A stretch of DNA of 64,000 bases from Flavobacteriales bacterium. GTDB taxonomy: Bacteria; Bacteroidota; Bacteroidia; Flavobacteriales_F; PHOS-HE28. Both the position numbers and the translations under genes were made by a program. Positions within the stretch are counted from its first letter, which is position 1, and every line of letters starts with the position of its first letter. Under the pieces are notes generated by a model. That model made no database searches. It had not been told where the DNA came from and was given only the letters and a program-made list of their open reading frames with translations. The stretch spans positions 1-64,000 of the forward strand of contig JAEUTA010000009.1 in the NCBI GenBank assembly GCA_016788205.1. The letters run 5' to 3'. Positions 27,184 through 36,567 of the stretch are shown piece after piece.

Positions 27184-28770
27184 ATGGAGGTCAAGCGCAT
27201 CGCCTATGCCGATACCGGACGTTTCACCGCGCCTGTGCTCGACCACCTTGCCGATGTAGCGTTCATCCGTCAGTTCTTGGAACTCCCTGCGGACCTGAAC
27301 GGCTTGCGTATAGCCGCTGAGAAGCGCACCTTCAACGACGAACACCGGAACGTGCTGTGCGCCGCGCTGGAGAAGCAGCATGCCGCAGGACCCGTGCACG
27401 AAGCGGTGCGCGCCAGTCTGATCAAGTTGCGCGATCCGCGATGCCTCACCGTAACGACCGGGCATCAGCTCTGCCTCTTTTCGGGTCCCTTGTACGTTCC
27501 CTACAAGATCCTTAACACCATTCGTCTTGCCCGTCAAGCCGGAACGGAGCTCGACCGACCGGTCGTTCCCATCTTCTGGATGGCTTCCGAGGATCACGAC
27601 GCCGCTGAGATCGACCATGCCGTGATCAATGGACGCACGGTACGCTGGTCAGGGGCAAGCGGTGGGGCCGTGGGGCGTATGAAGCTGACGGGCATCGGTA
27701 CGCAGGTGGAGGAGGCCATCGAAGCACTTGGTGCAGGAGCGGATGCGGCCACCATGTCGACCATGCTGCGCGAAGCCTATCAGGAGGGTCGTACGCTCGC
27801 CGAAGCCACGCGCCATTTCTTCCATGCCCTTTTCGGCCGCTTCGGCTTGGTCATCATCGATGGCGACGACGCTTCCTTGAAGAAGCTTTTCGCCCCGGTC
27901 ATCGAAGAGGAACTGTTGAACCAGGTGGCTCAACGGACCGTGGCTTACGCCAACGGCCTCATCGAAGAGCGATATCCGGTGCAGGCCCATGCACGCGCGA
28001 TCAACCTGTTCCACCTCCGTCCCGGGCACCGCTCGCGGATCGTGCAGGATGGCGATCACTACCAGGTACTGGATGGCGGTCCCCGATGGACCTTGGATGA
28101 GATGCTGCTGGAGGCGCGCATCCGGCCGCAGGACTTCTCCCCGAACGTGCTGCTGAGGCCTGTCTACCAGGAGTTGGTCCTGCCCAACATCGCCTACATC
28201 GGCGGCGGCGGCGAACTGGCCTATTGGATCCAGTTGCGTTGGTCGTTCCAGGCCTTGCGTGTACCCATGCCCGTGCTGTTCCTGCGCACCAGTGCGGCCA
28301 CCATCAGCAGCAAGCACATGCGCCAGTGGAGCGATCTACGGCTTTCGCCGCAGCAACTGTTCGCGCCGGCGGATGCGTTAAAAGCCGAGGTGGCCCGCAA
28401 GGGTGTCGGCTTCAGGACCGAATTGGCCGCTGAGGCAGAAGAATTGGAGAACCTCTACGCCCGCATCATGGACGCCGCCACCCAGGCCGATGCGAGCTTG
28501 GAGGGTTCCGTGGAAGCACGCCGAAAGCAAGCGCTCCACGGCTTGGAGCGCCTCCAGAAGGGGATGGTTCGCGCTGCGAAGCAGGACCAGGCCGTTTGGA
28601 TGCGGCGCATGGAAACGATAGGAGAGGCTTTGTTCCCCGCTGGGGGCTTACAGGAACGGAGGGACAGCATGCTCCCTCGCCTGGCAGCGGAAGGCTTGGT
28701 CGCGCTCGATACGTGGCTGGACCTGCTCGATCCACTGGATCGAACCTTCGCCCTGGTCGTGGAAGACTGA
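27184..28770 (+). CDS. bshC: Bacillithiol biosynthesis cysteine-adding enzyme BshC
   Basis: 528 residues, the usual length for BshC. Diagnostic stretches are LTVTTGHQLCLFSGPLYVPY, KILNTIRLARQ, PVVPIFWMASEDHDAAEIDH, SPNVLLRPVYQELVLPNIAY and YIGGGGELAYWIQLR. BshC is proposed to join cysteine to glucosaminyl-malate in the last step of bacillithiol synthesis, a low-molecular-weight thiol made by Firmicutes and many Bacteroidota. The C-terminal part is a coiled coil (about 400-460). bshA and bshB are not in this window. The in-frame GTG at 27175 lies inside the promoter element, so the ATG at 27184 is preferred. Convergent with the T9SS cargo gene, 3 nt apart. Confidence 0.93.
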   Translation: MEVKRIAYADTGRFTAPVLDHLADVAFIRQFLELPADLNGLRIAAEKRTFNDEHRNVLCAALEKQHAAGPVHEAVRASLIKLRDPRCLTVTTGHQLCLFSGPLYVPYKILNTIRLARQAGTELDRPVVPIFWMASEDHDAAEIDHAVINGRTVRWSGASGGAVGRMKLTGIGTQVEEAIEALGAGADAATMSTMLREAYQEGRTLAEATRHFFHALFGRFGLVIIDGDDASLKKLFAPVIEEELLNQVAQRTVAYANGLIEERYPVQAHARAINLFHLRPGHRSRIVQDGDHYQVLDGGPRWTLDEMLLEARIRPQDFSPNVLLRPVYQELVLPNIAYIGGGGELAYWIQLRWSFQALRVPMPVLFLRTSAATISSKHMRQWSDLRLSPQQLFAPADALKAEVARKGVGFRTELAAEAEELENLYARIMDAATQADASLEGSVEARRKQALHGLERLQKGMVRAAKQDQAVWMRRMETIGEALFPAGGLQERRDSMLPRLAAEGLVALDTWLDLLDPLDRTFALVVED

Positions 28771-28773
28771 TCC

Positions 28774-31700
28774 TCAGTATACGAAGCGCTGGGTCTCCGT
28801 GCGCTCTCCATCCGTCACCCGGAACACGTAGGCTCCCGGCGAGAGTTCACTGCCGTTCAACTCCGTACGTCCATCCGCGGTAGAGTTCCCCGTAGCGATG
28901 ATCCGACCGGTCATGTCCAGGAGGTCGAAACGGCTTCCTGCGTTGAAGTCGTGGACAGCCACAACGGTACCGGCCCTGCCGAACACCACCAAGGGACGGC
29001 CGGAAAGACCACCGAAACGCACCGCTACGACCGGAGAGTAGGTCAAGGTCCCGCCCACATCGGTCTGCCGCAGGCGGTAGTAGCTCAAGCCGCTGTAAGG
29101 CGCACGGTCCAGGTCCGTGTAGTTGAGCAGCACACTGCTGAACATCGCTCCGGGCACATCCAGCACGGGTTCGAAGTCCAAGCCGTACTGGCTGCGTTCC
29201 ACCGTGAACAGCGCATTCTCGAATTCCGAAGCCGTGGACCAGTTCAGGCGAACGGCGGAGCCCTCCGGCTTCGCGGTGAACTCCACCAGCGTGATGGGCA
29301 ACGGGTTGTCGGTGGTGGTGGAGGCGAGGGTCCAAGGGGTGGTCCCGCTCGTATTGAAGAGCGTCTGAACCGCAGCAGTCGGTATGGTACCGTTGGCGAA
29401 GGTGCCCGCAGCTCCTCCATTGCCACGGTCACGCCAGATGCCTGGGGCAGGTAGCGCATCCGAATCCCAGCGCGCTACGATCAGGTCCGAAAGGTCGCTC
29501 ACCCCGCAACTGTACGGCGAACGCCACGAAAGCTCCACGACGGCATTGGGCGAACCCACCGTGCGGTCTATTAGCCAGTACTCACAGTCGCTCACGTGAT
29601 GCACCGTGGCTTCGCGTGCTGTGCCAAAGGTCCACGCACTGCTCGGGAAATACTCCGCGCGGAACGCGTTGGTCGCCGCACCGGTGATACCGAGCAAGCC
29701 TGCGGGTCGAAGTATGGTACCCTTGCCCACCGGAAAGGTGAAGTCCGTATTGCCGATCTTCTCCATGGGGCCGTTCACGAAACTGGCGTCGGTAGCGTTG
29801 CGCCAACCACTTCCTGCACGCATGGTCAGGAGCCCGGGCGTCAGGCTCGTGTTCAGCACACCCGTGTTGAAGAAGATGGTGTCGCGCACCGCCAAGGGGT
29901 TATTCAACGTGACCGATCCGGATGCTTTGGTCAATACCATTTCCCAGAACACATCCTGGAACCCACTGGTACTGATGGTCTGGTTGCCCGTGCCGTTGAA
30001 GGCGATGGTACCGTTCAATTCGTTCACGGTGGTCTCCGTGGGGCCGGCGTTGCTGTAGTTGCCCCCGATGCTGATACGGCCACCCGTGGTGGGCGTGCCG
30101 TACAGGTTCATGTACCCACCGATACCGATGGAGAAGTTGCCGCTGAACAGTACCGTATTGGTGGGCGCGGTGTTCCAAAGGGAAGCGTCAGCCGAACCGG
30201 CTGTCATACCCTGCACGGTGAAGTCGGTGCCGGTGAGCGTGCTCGCACCACCGGTGTTGGACACGGTGAGCCTGATCCCCGAACCGACCGAGGTCCGCTG
30301 TACGGTGATAGGGCCACCCACCGCAAGGCTGCTGCCGTTCTGAATGGTAAGGTCACGCGCAGTACCGCTGTTGGTCTGTACGAGCGAAGCGCACACGGCA
30401 GTTCCGCCAGCTGTGACCCCTACCACACAATGGTTCGTGGCCGTCTCATCGATACGAACGTTCGTTGTGCTTACCGGTACGGTGACATCATCCCAGTTCT
30501 TGCACTCGAACCAATCCGTATTCGTGGTGCCGCGCCACAGACCAGGGGTGAAGCCGCCCACCAGGATGGGCAAGGGGGGCTCCGTAAGCCAGTTGGGTGC
30601 TGTGCTCGTGTAGGTCGCGCAACTGGCCAAGCTGGACCATTGGGTCGGTGAGTCGATCGCGATCATCCAATCACGTTGGGTCTTCGCCGCACGGGACCCG
30701 GTGAACTTGTTGAAATCGGAACTGGATGTGGGAGCCATGCTGAAGCAATTCATGCCAATGGGAAGTTGGCTGAAGTTGTTCCCACTTGGAGTTATTCCAG
30801 TGGCCGTGCATGAACCACCGAATGGATTCCAGTTGTTCCCGGTGCTGAATCCATAGAGCACCGTCCCCGTGTAGGTCGCGTTGTGCGACCCCACGGTTCC
30901 CGTGGTCCAAGCGCCACCTTGCATGAAGAAGATCTGGTCACCGCCCGCGTTCATGTTCAGCGAAGTGAAACCGTTCAAGGAAGCACACGTCCAACCGGCA
31001 TCCGGTCCCAATCCCACAACGTTGCCGGAACCAGCCGTTCCAGTGATCCGCCAGGTGATCACCTGTCCCGCAGGAATGTTCGTCCCTGTGCGGGTCAATT
31101 CAACGGTGCCTTCATTGTTCCCCCACGTGCCAGCAGAGCAGCGCGCGTAGCCATTATCCGTGATGATGATCTTCGTGCCGTAGGTGATGGGTTTGAAGCA
31201 GAAGAAGCTGATAATGTCCTCGGTCGGATTCCCGCTGCAAGCGCCATTGTTGGAATTGACCCCGACGATGGCAAGGTCTCCAGCCGTCAGTGTGGTCGGG
31301 AAGGCCTCGTTGTCGCTGATGTTGAAAAGGGACGTGTTCGAGGTGCCGATGCTAGCACCGGCACTGACACCGGTGATGGTGAACGTAACGGTCTCGATGG
31401 ATGTGTCTATCCAGAGGTCGTCCCAGATGGAGGCCGTGAAGGATACGCCTGCCGCGCTTGCAGGAATGGTCACGTTGAACACGCCCGCGGTCTGTGCTGG
31501 AACGGTGTAGTAGTCACCGTTCACACCATCCCAAGGCGGATAGTCATAGTTCGTGCCCAGGCTGTTCGTTGCGGTGATCTGCACGGTGATGACCGAAGCG
31601 ACCGTAGGGCTGATGCTCAAGTTGAATGAATGCGGCCCCGTGTTCGTCTCCAAGACGCTCACACTGGTCGTGGTGAAGTTCACCTGCGGCAGACCATCAT

Positions 31701-32865
31701 TGTCCACGATGGTCTGCGTGTAGATGAGGGAAGAACCAAGAACAAGATCACCCGTGGTGGAGTTGATCACGAACGTTACCGTCTCGTTGCCTTCGTCGGC
31801 GGCGTCATCGATGAGGTTGATGTTGAACGACGCGCTCGTAGCCCCGGCCGCCACCGTGATGGTTATCGTACTGCCTGCGACCACCACACCCGCTCCGCTC
31901 ACGGTATAGTCCACGCCGTAGGTCACGCCCGCTCCGTTGACCATGCCGATCACGATATCCCCACCCGTCACTGAAGCTGGGAAAATGCTCAGATTCACAG
32001 GGATGGCGGCTCCGATGTTCTCCAGGGTCGATGCCGACGTGGAGGTGAAATTCACCGTTGGCGTGCACCGCTGGGGGATGTAGTAATTGTCGAACAACAA
32101 CGACTCTGTGGTAGAGGTGGCATGGTTGTAGACGACGCCGGTGTAGACCAGATTGAAGCCCGCACCCGTGTACGTGTTGTTGACAGCCGTGCCGGAAGAG
32201 GTTCCTCCCGTCAACGGAGACGTGAACGGACCTGCGTTGTTCGTTACGAACATCTCCCACGTGTTGGTGGAAGGTGTAAAGGTGACACGGACACCCAGAT
32301 ACTGCGCGTCCGTTATGGCACGCGTGACGATGTTGGTCAGATTGGCATTGGCATCCACCCCGCCGTTGAAACGGACCAAGCGGACCGGGTCCGGAGTGGA
32401 ACTGTTGCCGATCACCACAGCATAGCCCTGACCTAAGGTGGGGTTGGCATCCGTGCTCCCGAGAATAACGGCAGCGCCATAGTTCGATGCATCGAATCCC
32501 GAAGGATCGCTTCGGCTGAACCGGAGGTTGAACGCCCAAGTCAGCATGCACGTGTTAGAGGATAATCCGCCAGCCGTTTGGTAATAGCTGGAATCAGCCA
32601 TCATGATCCACTCCCGACCATTGGCGGCCGTAGGGGCCGTCATGCGCAGTTGATTGGTCAAGATCACTCCGCCGCTTGCGCCACCTTCCGTCCAGAACCC
32701 CCCGACGGCCGTATTATCCGGACGGTTGAAATCATCCAACAACTGCTGCCCGGGAGAGAGGAGGGGGATGAGCGCGAAGCAAACGGCGCCGATGCGGTTC
32801 CGCGCACGCTGAACGCCAGCCCATAAGCTGGCACCGAAGGCTCTCTTGCTCAGTAACATCCCCAT
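28774..32865 (-). CDS. Large T9SS-secreted surface protein with Calx-beta domains
   Basis: 1363 residues. A signal peptide (IGAVCFALIPLLSPGQQ) is followed by a lectin/laminin-G-like region (LLDDFNRPDNTAVGGFWTE). Two Calx-beta-type domains lie near 267-390 (VNFTSTSASTLENIGAAIPV) and 395-518 (VNFTTTSVSVLETNTGPHSF). A lamin-tail-like domain near 550-640 (GTKIIITDNGYARCSAGTWG) precedes a beta-solenoid-like stretch. The C-terminal 75 residues are a type A T9SS sorting domain (FDLLDMTGRIIATGN, LSPGAYVFRVTDGERTE). It should be exported through the outer membrane and attached or released. The start may be the ATG at 32865 or 32859; a weak -7 element (GAACTTTG at 32868-32875) would favour 32859. Convergent with bshC. 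Confidence 0.88.
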   Translation of the reverse strand: MGMLLSKRAFGASLWAGVQRARNRIGAVCFALIPLLSPGQQLLDDFNRPDNTAVGGFWTEGGASGGVILTNQLRMTAPTAANGREWIMMADSSYYQTAGGLSSNTCMLTWAFNLRFSRSDPSGFDASNYGAAVILGSTDANPTLGQGYAVVIGNSSTPDPVRLVRFNGGVDANANLTNIVTRAITDAQYLGVRVTFTPSTNTWEMFVTNNAGPFTSPLTGGTSSGTAVNNTYTGAGFNLVYTGVVYNHATSTTESLLFDNYYIPQRCTPTVNFTSTSASTLENIGAAIPVNLSIFPASVTGGDIVIGMVNGAGVTYGVDYTVSGAGVVVAGSTITITVAAGATSASFNINLIDDAADEGNETVTFVINSTTGDLVLGSSLIYTQTIVDNDGLPQVNFTTTSVSVLETNTGPHSFNLSISPTVASVITVQITATNSLGTNYDYPPWDGVNGDYYTVPAQTAGVFNVTIPASAAGVSFTASIWDDLWIDTSIETVTFTITGVSAGASIGTSNTSLFNISDNEAFPTTLTAGDLAIVGVNSNNGACSGNPTEDIISFFCFKPITYGTKIIITDNGYARCSAGTWGNNEGTVELTRTGTNIPAGQVITWRITGTAGSGNVVGLGPDAGWTCASLNGFTSLNMNAGGDQIFFMQGGAWTTGTVGSHNATYTGTVLYGFSTGNNWNPFGGSCTATGITPSGNNFSQLPIGMNCFSMAPTSSSDFNKFTGSRAAKTQRDWMIAIDSPTQWSSLASCATYTSTAPNWLTEPPLPILVGGFTPGLWRGTTNTDWFECKNWDDVTVPVSTTNVRIDETATNHCVVGVTAGGTAVCASLVQTNSGTARDLTIQNGSSLAVGGPITVQRTSVGSGIRLTVSNTGGASTLTGTDFTVQGMTAGSADASLWNTAPTNTVLFSGNFSIGIGGYMNLYGTPTTGGRISIGGNYSNAGPTETTVNELNGTIAFNGTGNQTISTSGFQDVFWEMVLTKASGSVTLNNPLAVRDTIFFNTGVLNTSLTPGLLTMRAGSGWRNATDASFVNGPMEKIGNTDFTFPVGKGTILRPAGLLGITGAATNAFRAEYFPSSAWTFGTAREATVHHVSDCEYWLIDRTVGSPNAVVELSWRSPYSCGVSDLSDLIVARWDSDALPAPGIWRDRGNGGAAGTFANGTIPTAAVQTLFNTSGTTPWTLASTTTDNPLPITLVEFTAKPEGSAVRLNWSTASEFENALFTVERSQYGLDFEPVLDVPGAMFSSVLLNYTDLDRAPYSGLSYYRLRQTDVGGTLTYSPVVAVRFGGLSGRPLVVFGRAGTVVAVHDFNAGSRFDLLDMTGRIIATGNSTADGRTELNGSELSPGAYVFRVTDGERTETQRFVY

Positions 32866-32915
32866 GCCAAAGTTCGGTTGTTTTTCGATCGTTCCAACGC
32901 CGATGCCTGTATTGT

Positions 32916-32931
32916 CAATGACCGGTCATTG
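32916..32931. promoter_or_regulatory. 16-bp perfect palindrome, possible operator
   Basis: CAATGACCGGTCATTG is its own reverse complement over all 16 bases. It lies 51-66 nt upstream of the T9SS cargo gene start, a position suited to a dimeric regulator. No regulator can be assigned. Confidence 0.45.
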
Positions 32932-33048
32932 GAAATTTCGACACTTGGTTGTGAACTGAACGGTCCGCGCTTGGAGATGAGCGTGTTGCGTTGATGATAG
33001 GACGTGTTTTGCCCCGTATCGGTGGCTTCGGGGGTGGCGGCCTTTTTC

Positions 33049-33062
33049 AACGATCGATCGTT
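33049..33062. promoter_or_regulatory. 14-bp perfect palindrome
   Basis: AACGATCGATCGTT reads the same on both strands. It lies midway between the cargo gene and guaA, so it could serve either. The CGATCG core may also arise by chance in GC-rich DNA. Confidence 0.25.
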
Positions 33063-33201
33063 CTCGAGCGGCGGTTCTGCGGACCACCCCTCCCGCTAGT
33101 TGACGCGCAGACCGGGCAATGGTCACATCACGCACGGTTCACCATCGGCTACCCCGCCGTTCTGTGCACAAATGCACACCTCGTCGTGCCTCGCAGGGGA
33201 G

Positions 33202-33209
33202 TACTTTTG
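33202..33209 (+). promoter_or_regulatory. Putative -7 element of guaA promoter
   Basis: TACTTTTG matches TAnnTTTG exactly and ends 42 nt before the guaA start codon. No clear TTG at -33. Confidence 0.5.
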
Positions 33210-33251
33210 GCCGCTACTGCGGGAGCGTCTAGCCCGTGGTAGCCCCCACCG

Positions 33252-34784
33252 TTGCCCCGCACCATCCTCATCCTCGACCACGGCTCCCAGTACACACAGC
33301 TCATCGCACGCCGGGTACGCGAGCTCAATGTCTACTGCGAGATCCATCCCTTCTCCAACGCGCAACGCTTCGCCAACGAACGCGACATCGCCGGGGTTAT
33401 CCTGAGCGGCAGCCCCAGCAGCGTGCACGAGGCCAACGCGCCCGACACGGACCTGACCGGATTGCATGGGCGCATCCCCGTGCTGGCGGTCTGTTACGGA
33501 GCCCAATTGCTGGCCAAAAGGGCTGGCGCTCCGGTGGAGCGCAGCAAGGTGCGCGAGTATGGCCGCGCCCACCTCAACACCATCGTCCAGAACGAGTTGT
33601 TCGACGGCATCCAAGCAGGCACACAGGTCTGGATGAGCCATGGCGATACGATCACGGCACCCAGCGAGGCCATGGAGGTCATCGCCAGTACCAAGGAGGT
33701 GGCCGTGGCCGCTTACAAACTGCTGGGTAGCGAAACGTACGCGGTTCAGTTCCATCCGGAAGTGTACCACAGTACGGACGGTCTTCAACTGCTCCACAAC
33801 TTCGTCATCGGCATCTGTGGTTGCGAGGGTGATTGGACCCCGCACGGCTTCGTGGAGGCCACGGTAAGCCGCCTGCAGCAGGACCTGGGGGAGGATCAAG
33901 TGGTCCTTGCCCTCAGCGGCGGCGTGGACAGTTCCGTGGCGGCGCTGTTGCTGGATCGCGCCATCGGCGACCGGCTCCACTGCATCTTCGTGGACAACGG
34001 ACTGCTCCGCAAGGACGAGTACGATCGCGTGCTGGAGAGCTACCGGCACCTGGGGCTGAACATCACCGGTATCGATGCCAAGGCGGAATTCTACGGCGCA
34101 CTGAAAGGGCTGGAAGACCCCGAGGCCAAACGCAAAGCCATCGGCCGCACGTTCATCGAGGTGTTCGACCGCGAGGCCCACCGTATCAAGGACGTGAAGT
34201 GGCTGGGGCAGGGCACCATCTACCCCGATGTCATCGAAAGTGTGAGCGTGAACGGCCCCAGCGTCACCATCAAGAGCCACCACAACGTGGGCGGGCTGCC
34301 CGATCGCATGAAGTTGAAGGTGGTGGAGCCCTTGCGCCTCTTGTTCAAGGATGAGGTGCGGCGCGTGGGAAAGGAACTCGGGTTGGACCCCAATATCCTG
34401 GGCCGACACCCGTTCCCCGGACCGGGCCTGGCCATTCGCATCCTGGGCGAGATCACACCGGAGAAGGTGGCTCTGCTGCAGGAGGTGGACCACATCTTCA
34501 TCCAGGGGCTGCGCGAAGAAGGGCTGTACGACCAGGTGTGGCAGGCGGGCGCCATCCTGCTTCCGGTGCGCAGCGTGGGCGTCATGGGCGATGAGCGCAC
34601 CTACGAGAACGCCGTGGCCTTACGCGCCGTGAGCAGCACAGATGGTATGACCGCCGACTGGTGCCACCTGCCCTACGAGTTCCTGGCACGGATCTCGAAC
34701 GCCATCATCAACCGGGTGCGCGGCGTCAACCGCGTGGTGTACGACATCAGTTCCAAACCTCCCGCCACCATCGAATGGGAATGA
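33252..34784 (+). CDS. guaA: GMP synthase (glutamine-hydrolysing)
   Basis: 510 residues. The start is TTG at 33252: an in-frame TAG lies 12 nt upstream and the protein begins at the conserved [19 protein letters not shown], so no ATG alternative fits. The class I glutamine amidotransferase domain has nucleophile Cys81 ([11 protein letters not shown]) and His168/Glu170 ([10 protein letters not shown]). The ATP-pyrophosphatase domain has the PP-loop SGGVDSS at 222-228, and the dimerisation domain has [18 protein letters not shown]. The enzyme converts XMP to GMP with ATP and glutamine. The stop overlaps the ATG of the downstream LysM gene (ATGA), so the two form an operon. The rare start codon may limit expression. 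Confidence 0.97.
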   Translation: MPRTILILDHGSQYTQLIARRVRELNVYCEIHPFSNAQRFANERDIAGVILSGSPSSVHEANAPDTDLTGLHGRIPVLAVCYGAQLLAKRAGAPVERSKVREYGRAHLNTIVQNELFDGIQAGTQVWMSHGDTITAPSEAMEVIASTKEVAVAAYKLLGSETYAVQFHPEVYHSTDGLQLLHNFVIGICGCEGDWTPHGFVEATVSRLQQDLGEDQVVLALSGGVDSSVAALLLDRAIGDRLHCIFVDNGLLRKDEYDRVLESYRHLGLNITGIDAKAEFYGALKGLEDPEAKRKAIGRTFIEVFDREAHRIKDVKWLGQGTIYPDVIESVSVNGPSVTIKSHHNVGGLPDRMKLKVVEPLRLLFKDEVRRVGKELGLDPNILGRHPFPGPGLAIRILGEITPEKVALLQEVDHIFIQGLREEGLYDQVWQAGAILLPVRSVGVMGDERTYENAVALRAVSSTDGMTADWCHLPYEFLARISNAIINRVRGVNRVVYDISSKPPATIEWE

Positions 34785-36547
34785 GCCTGCGTTGCACCCT
34801 CACCCTGGCCTTGTGGGCCTCGCTGCTCGTCGTTTCCGCCCAGGGGACGCGCACCATCGACGGCCGCAAGTACGAGGTACATGTCACCCAGGCGGGCCAG
34901 ACCTTGTACGCCATCGCACGTACGTATGCCGTGCCGGTGGATGTGCTCCTGGCGGTGAACGCTTCGGCGAACGATGGGTTGAGCATCGGCGAGGAAGTGC
35001 TGATCCCCTTGGATGCCGTGGTGAAGAAGGAGCGCCGTACGGCCCCCACCATGCGCAACGATGGTGAACTCCTGCATACCGTGCGGAAGAAGGAGACCCT
35101 TTTCGGTATAGCCCGTTCGTACGGAATGGACATGAACGCCTTGCTGGAGCGTAACCCGGATGCCATCACGTTGAAAGAAGGGATGGAACTGGTGATCCCT
35201 ATCGCACGCGTTTCCGGCGCCTCCGCCACCGTGCTCGCACCCGCCTTGCCGGCCGATGTGGTGAAGCATGTGGTGCAGCCCGGCGAAACGCTCTTCGGTC
35301 TCGGCCAGCGCTACAAGGTGGACCCGGAGGTGATCCGCTCGGCCAACGGAGGGTTGCCCCAAGGGTTGAAAGCCGGTGATACCGTGGCCATACCGGGAGG
35401 CCAGGCAGACACGACCGGTACGCCCGTGGTGAAGCGCATCCGCGAACAGATGCGCTACAAGGTGGGCCTTTTGCTGCCGTTCGCCGTGCAGCGGAACGAC
35501 AGTGTGCTGGCCCGTGCTTCCAACGAGGAAGAGCGTGCGTTCTATGAGCCTACGCGCATCGCCGTGCAGTTCTACAACGGTGCCCTGCTCGCCATCGATT
35601 CCATGCGCGCCCTGGGCCTTCACGCCGATGTGGAGGTGATGGACCTGGGTGATGACATGAAGACCTGGGGGGCCGCGCTGAAGAAGCCGGAGATCGATGA
35701 GTGTGACCTTTTCCTGGGCCCGTTCCACCGCACGGCCATCGAGCAGCTGGCGCGCATAAACACCCATGCGCACATCGTGTGTCCCGTGCCCCAGAGCAAC
35801 AAGGTGATCCTGGGCATGCCCACGGTGAGCAAGGTCACGCCCACGCGCTCGGACCTGCTGAAGCACACCGCCCGCTACGTGGCAACGCAGTATGCACGCG
35901 AGAACATCATTCTGGCCCGTCCGGACATCGCCAGCGAGAAGGACGGACAGGAACAGGCGAGGACCGCGCTGAACGAGAGCCTGGTGGCGCGCTCCGAGCG
36001 GCTGCGGGACACGGTGCTCCTGGCCAAACCCGGACGACGCGAGCTAGGGGACCTGGCGGCCAAGCTGGACGCGAACCGGTTGAATGTGATCGTGGCCCCC
36101 AGTGAGGATGTCGAGTTCGTTACCACGCTCGTGGGTAAGCTGAAGCCGCTCGCCACCAAGTACAGGATCCTGCTCGTAGGCATGGAAAGCTGGAAGGAGA
36201 TGCCCTCCGTTCCGCTCACCGACCTGGATGTCCTCGGGTTCACGTTCGCCACTGCCTCGTTCAGTGACCCGGCCGACCCCCGGCTCAAGCGCTTCACGCT
36301 GGCCTACCGCGAGCGTTTCCATGCCGACGTGGACGACTATGCGCTCCTCGGTTTCGATGTGGCGTTCTATTACCTGAAAGCGTTGTTCACCGAAGGGATA
36401 CTGTTCCCCGATCACTTCGCCGAGGTGCGAACGGAACCCCTCCACATGGGTTTCCGCATGACGCGCACGGGACCGGAGAACGGTTTCCGCAACGAGCACG
36501 CCATCATGCTCCAGCAAAAGGATCTCGTTCTCCAGAAGGTCCCCTAG
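34781..36547 (+). CDS. LysM-repeat periplasmic protein with ABC-type ligand-binding domain
   Basis: 588 residues from the ATG at 34781, which overlaps the guaA stop; an ATG two codons earlier is also possible. A signal peptide ([16 protein letters not shown]) precedes three LysM modules near residues 30-76, 96-141 and 160-204, each with the form HxVxxGETLFxIARxY. The rest (about 220-575) resembles a type I periplasmic-binding fold ([48 protein letters not shown]). LysM binds peptidoglycan. The binding fold here is probably a wall-associated sensor or scaffold, since no transporter genes are adjacent. Pairing with guaA is a coupling with no obvious metabolic sense. Confidence 0.85.
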   Translation: MSLRCTLTLALWASLLVVSAQGTRTIDGRKYEVHVTQAGQTLYAIARTYAVPVDVLLAVNASANDGLSIGEEVLIPLDAVVKKERRTAPTMRNDGELLHTVRKKETLFGIARSYGMDMNALLERNPDAITLKEGMELVIPIARVSGASATVLAPALPADVVKHVVQPGETLFGLGQRYKVDPEVIRSANGGLPQGLKAGDTVAIPGGQADTTGTPVVKRIREQMRYKVGLLLPFAVQRNDSVLARASNEEERAFYEPTRIAVQFYNGALLAIDSMRALGLHADVEVMDLGDDMKTWGAALKKPEIDECDLFLGPFHRTAIEQLARINTHAHIVCPVPQSNKVILGMPTVSKVTPTRSDLLKHTARYVATQYARENIILARPDIASEKDGQEQARTALNESLVARSERLRDTVLLAKPGRRELGDLAAKLDANRLNVIVAPSEDVEFVTTLVGKLKPLATKYRILLVGMESWKEMPSVPLTDLDVLGFTFATASFSDPADPRLKRFTLAYRERFHADVDDYALLGFDVAFYYLKALFTEGILFPDHFAEVRTEPLHMGFRMTRTGPENGFRNEHAIMLQQKDLVLQKVP

Positions 36548-36567
36548 GCTCAGCACGGTCGTGCTCA

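Larger units (their letters stand above)
32866..33251 (+). other. 386-nt divergent intergenic region (T9SS cargo gene / guaA)
   Basis: No convincing gene was seen here; the short frames lack start context and family features. It holds two perfect palindromes (32916-32931 and 33049-33062), a weak minus-strand -7 element next to the cargo gene start, and an exact plus-strand -7 element ahead of guaA. Confidence 0.6.

Noticed and set aside
26767..27618. 283-residue version of the Mpo1-like protein
   Set aside because: The first 175 residues are the antisense of bshC and cross its promoter; the family starts at the ATG at 27093.
32850..33135. Small minus-strand frames (66-69 codons) upstream of the T9SS cargo gene
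   Set aside because: No family features; they cross the promoter region and palindromes.
33063..33251. Purine riboswitch ahead of guaA
   Set aside because: No three-way-junction pattern with the conserved loop sequences could be found, and the predicted leader after the -7 element is only about 40 nt.
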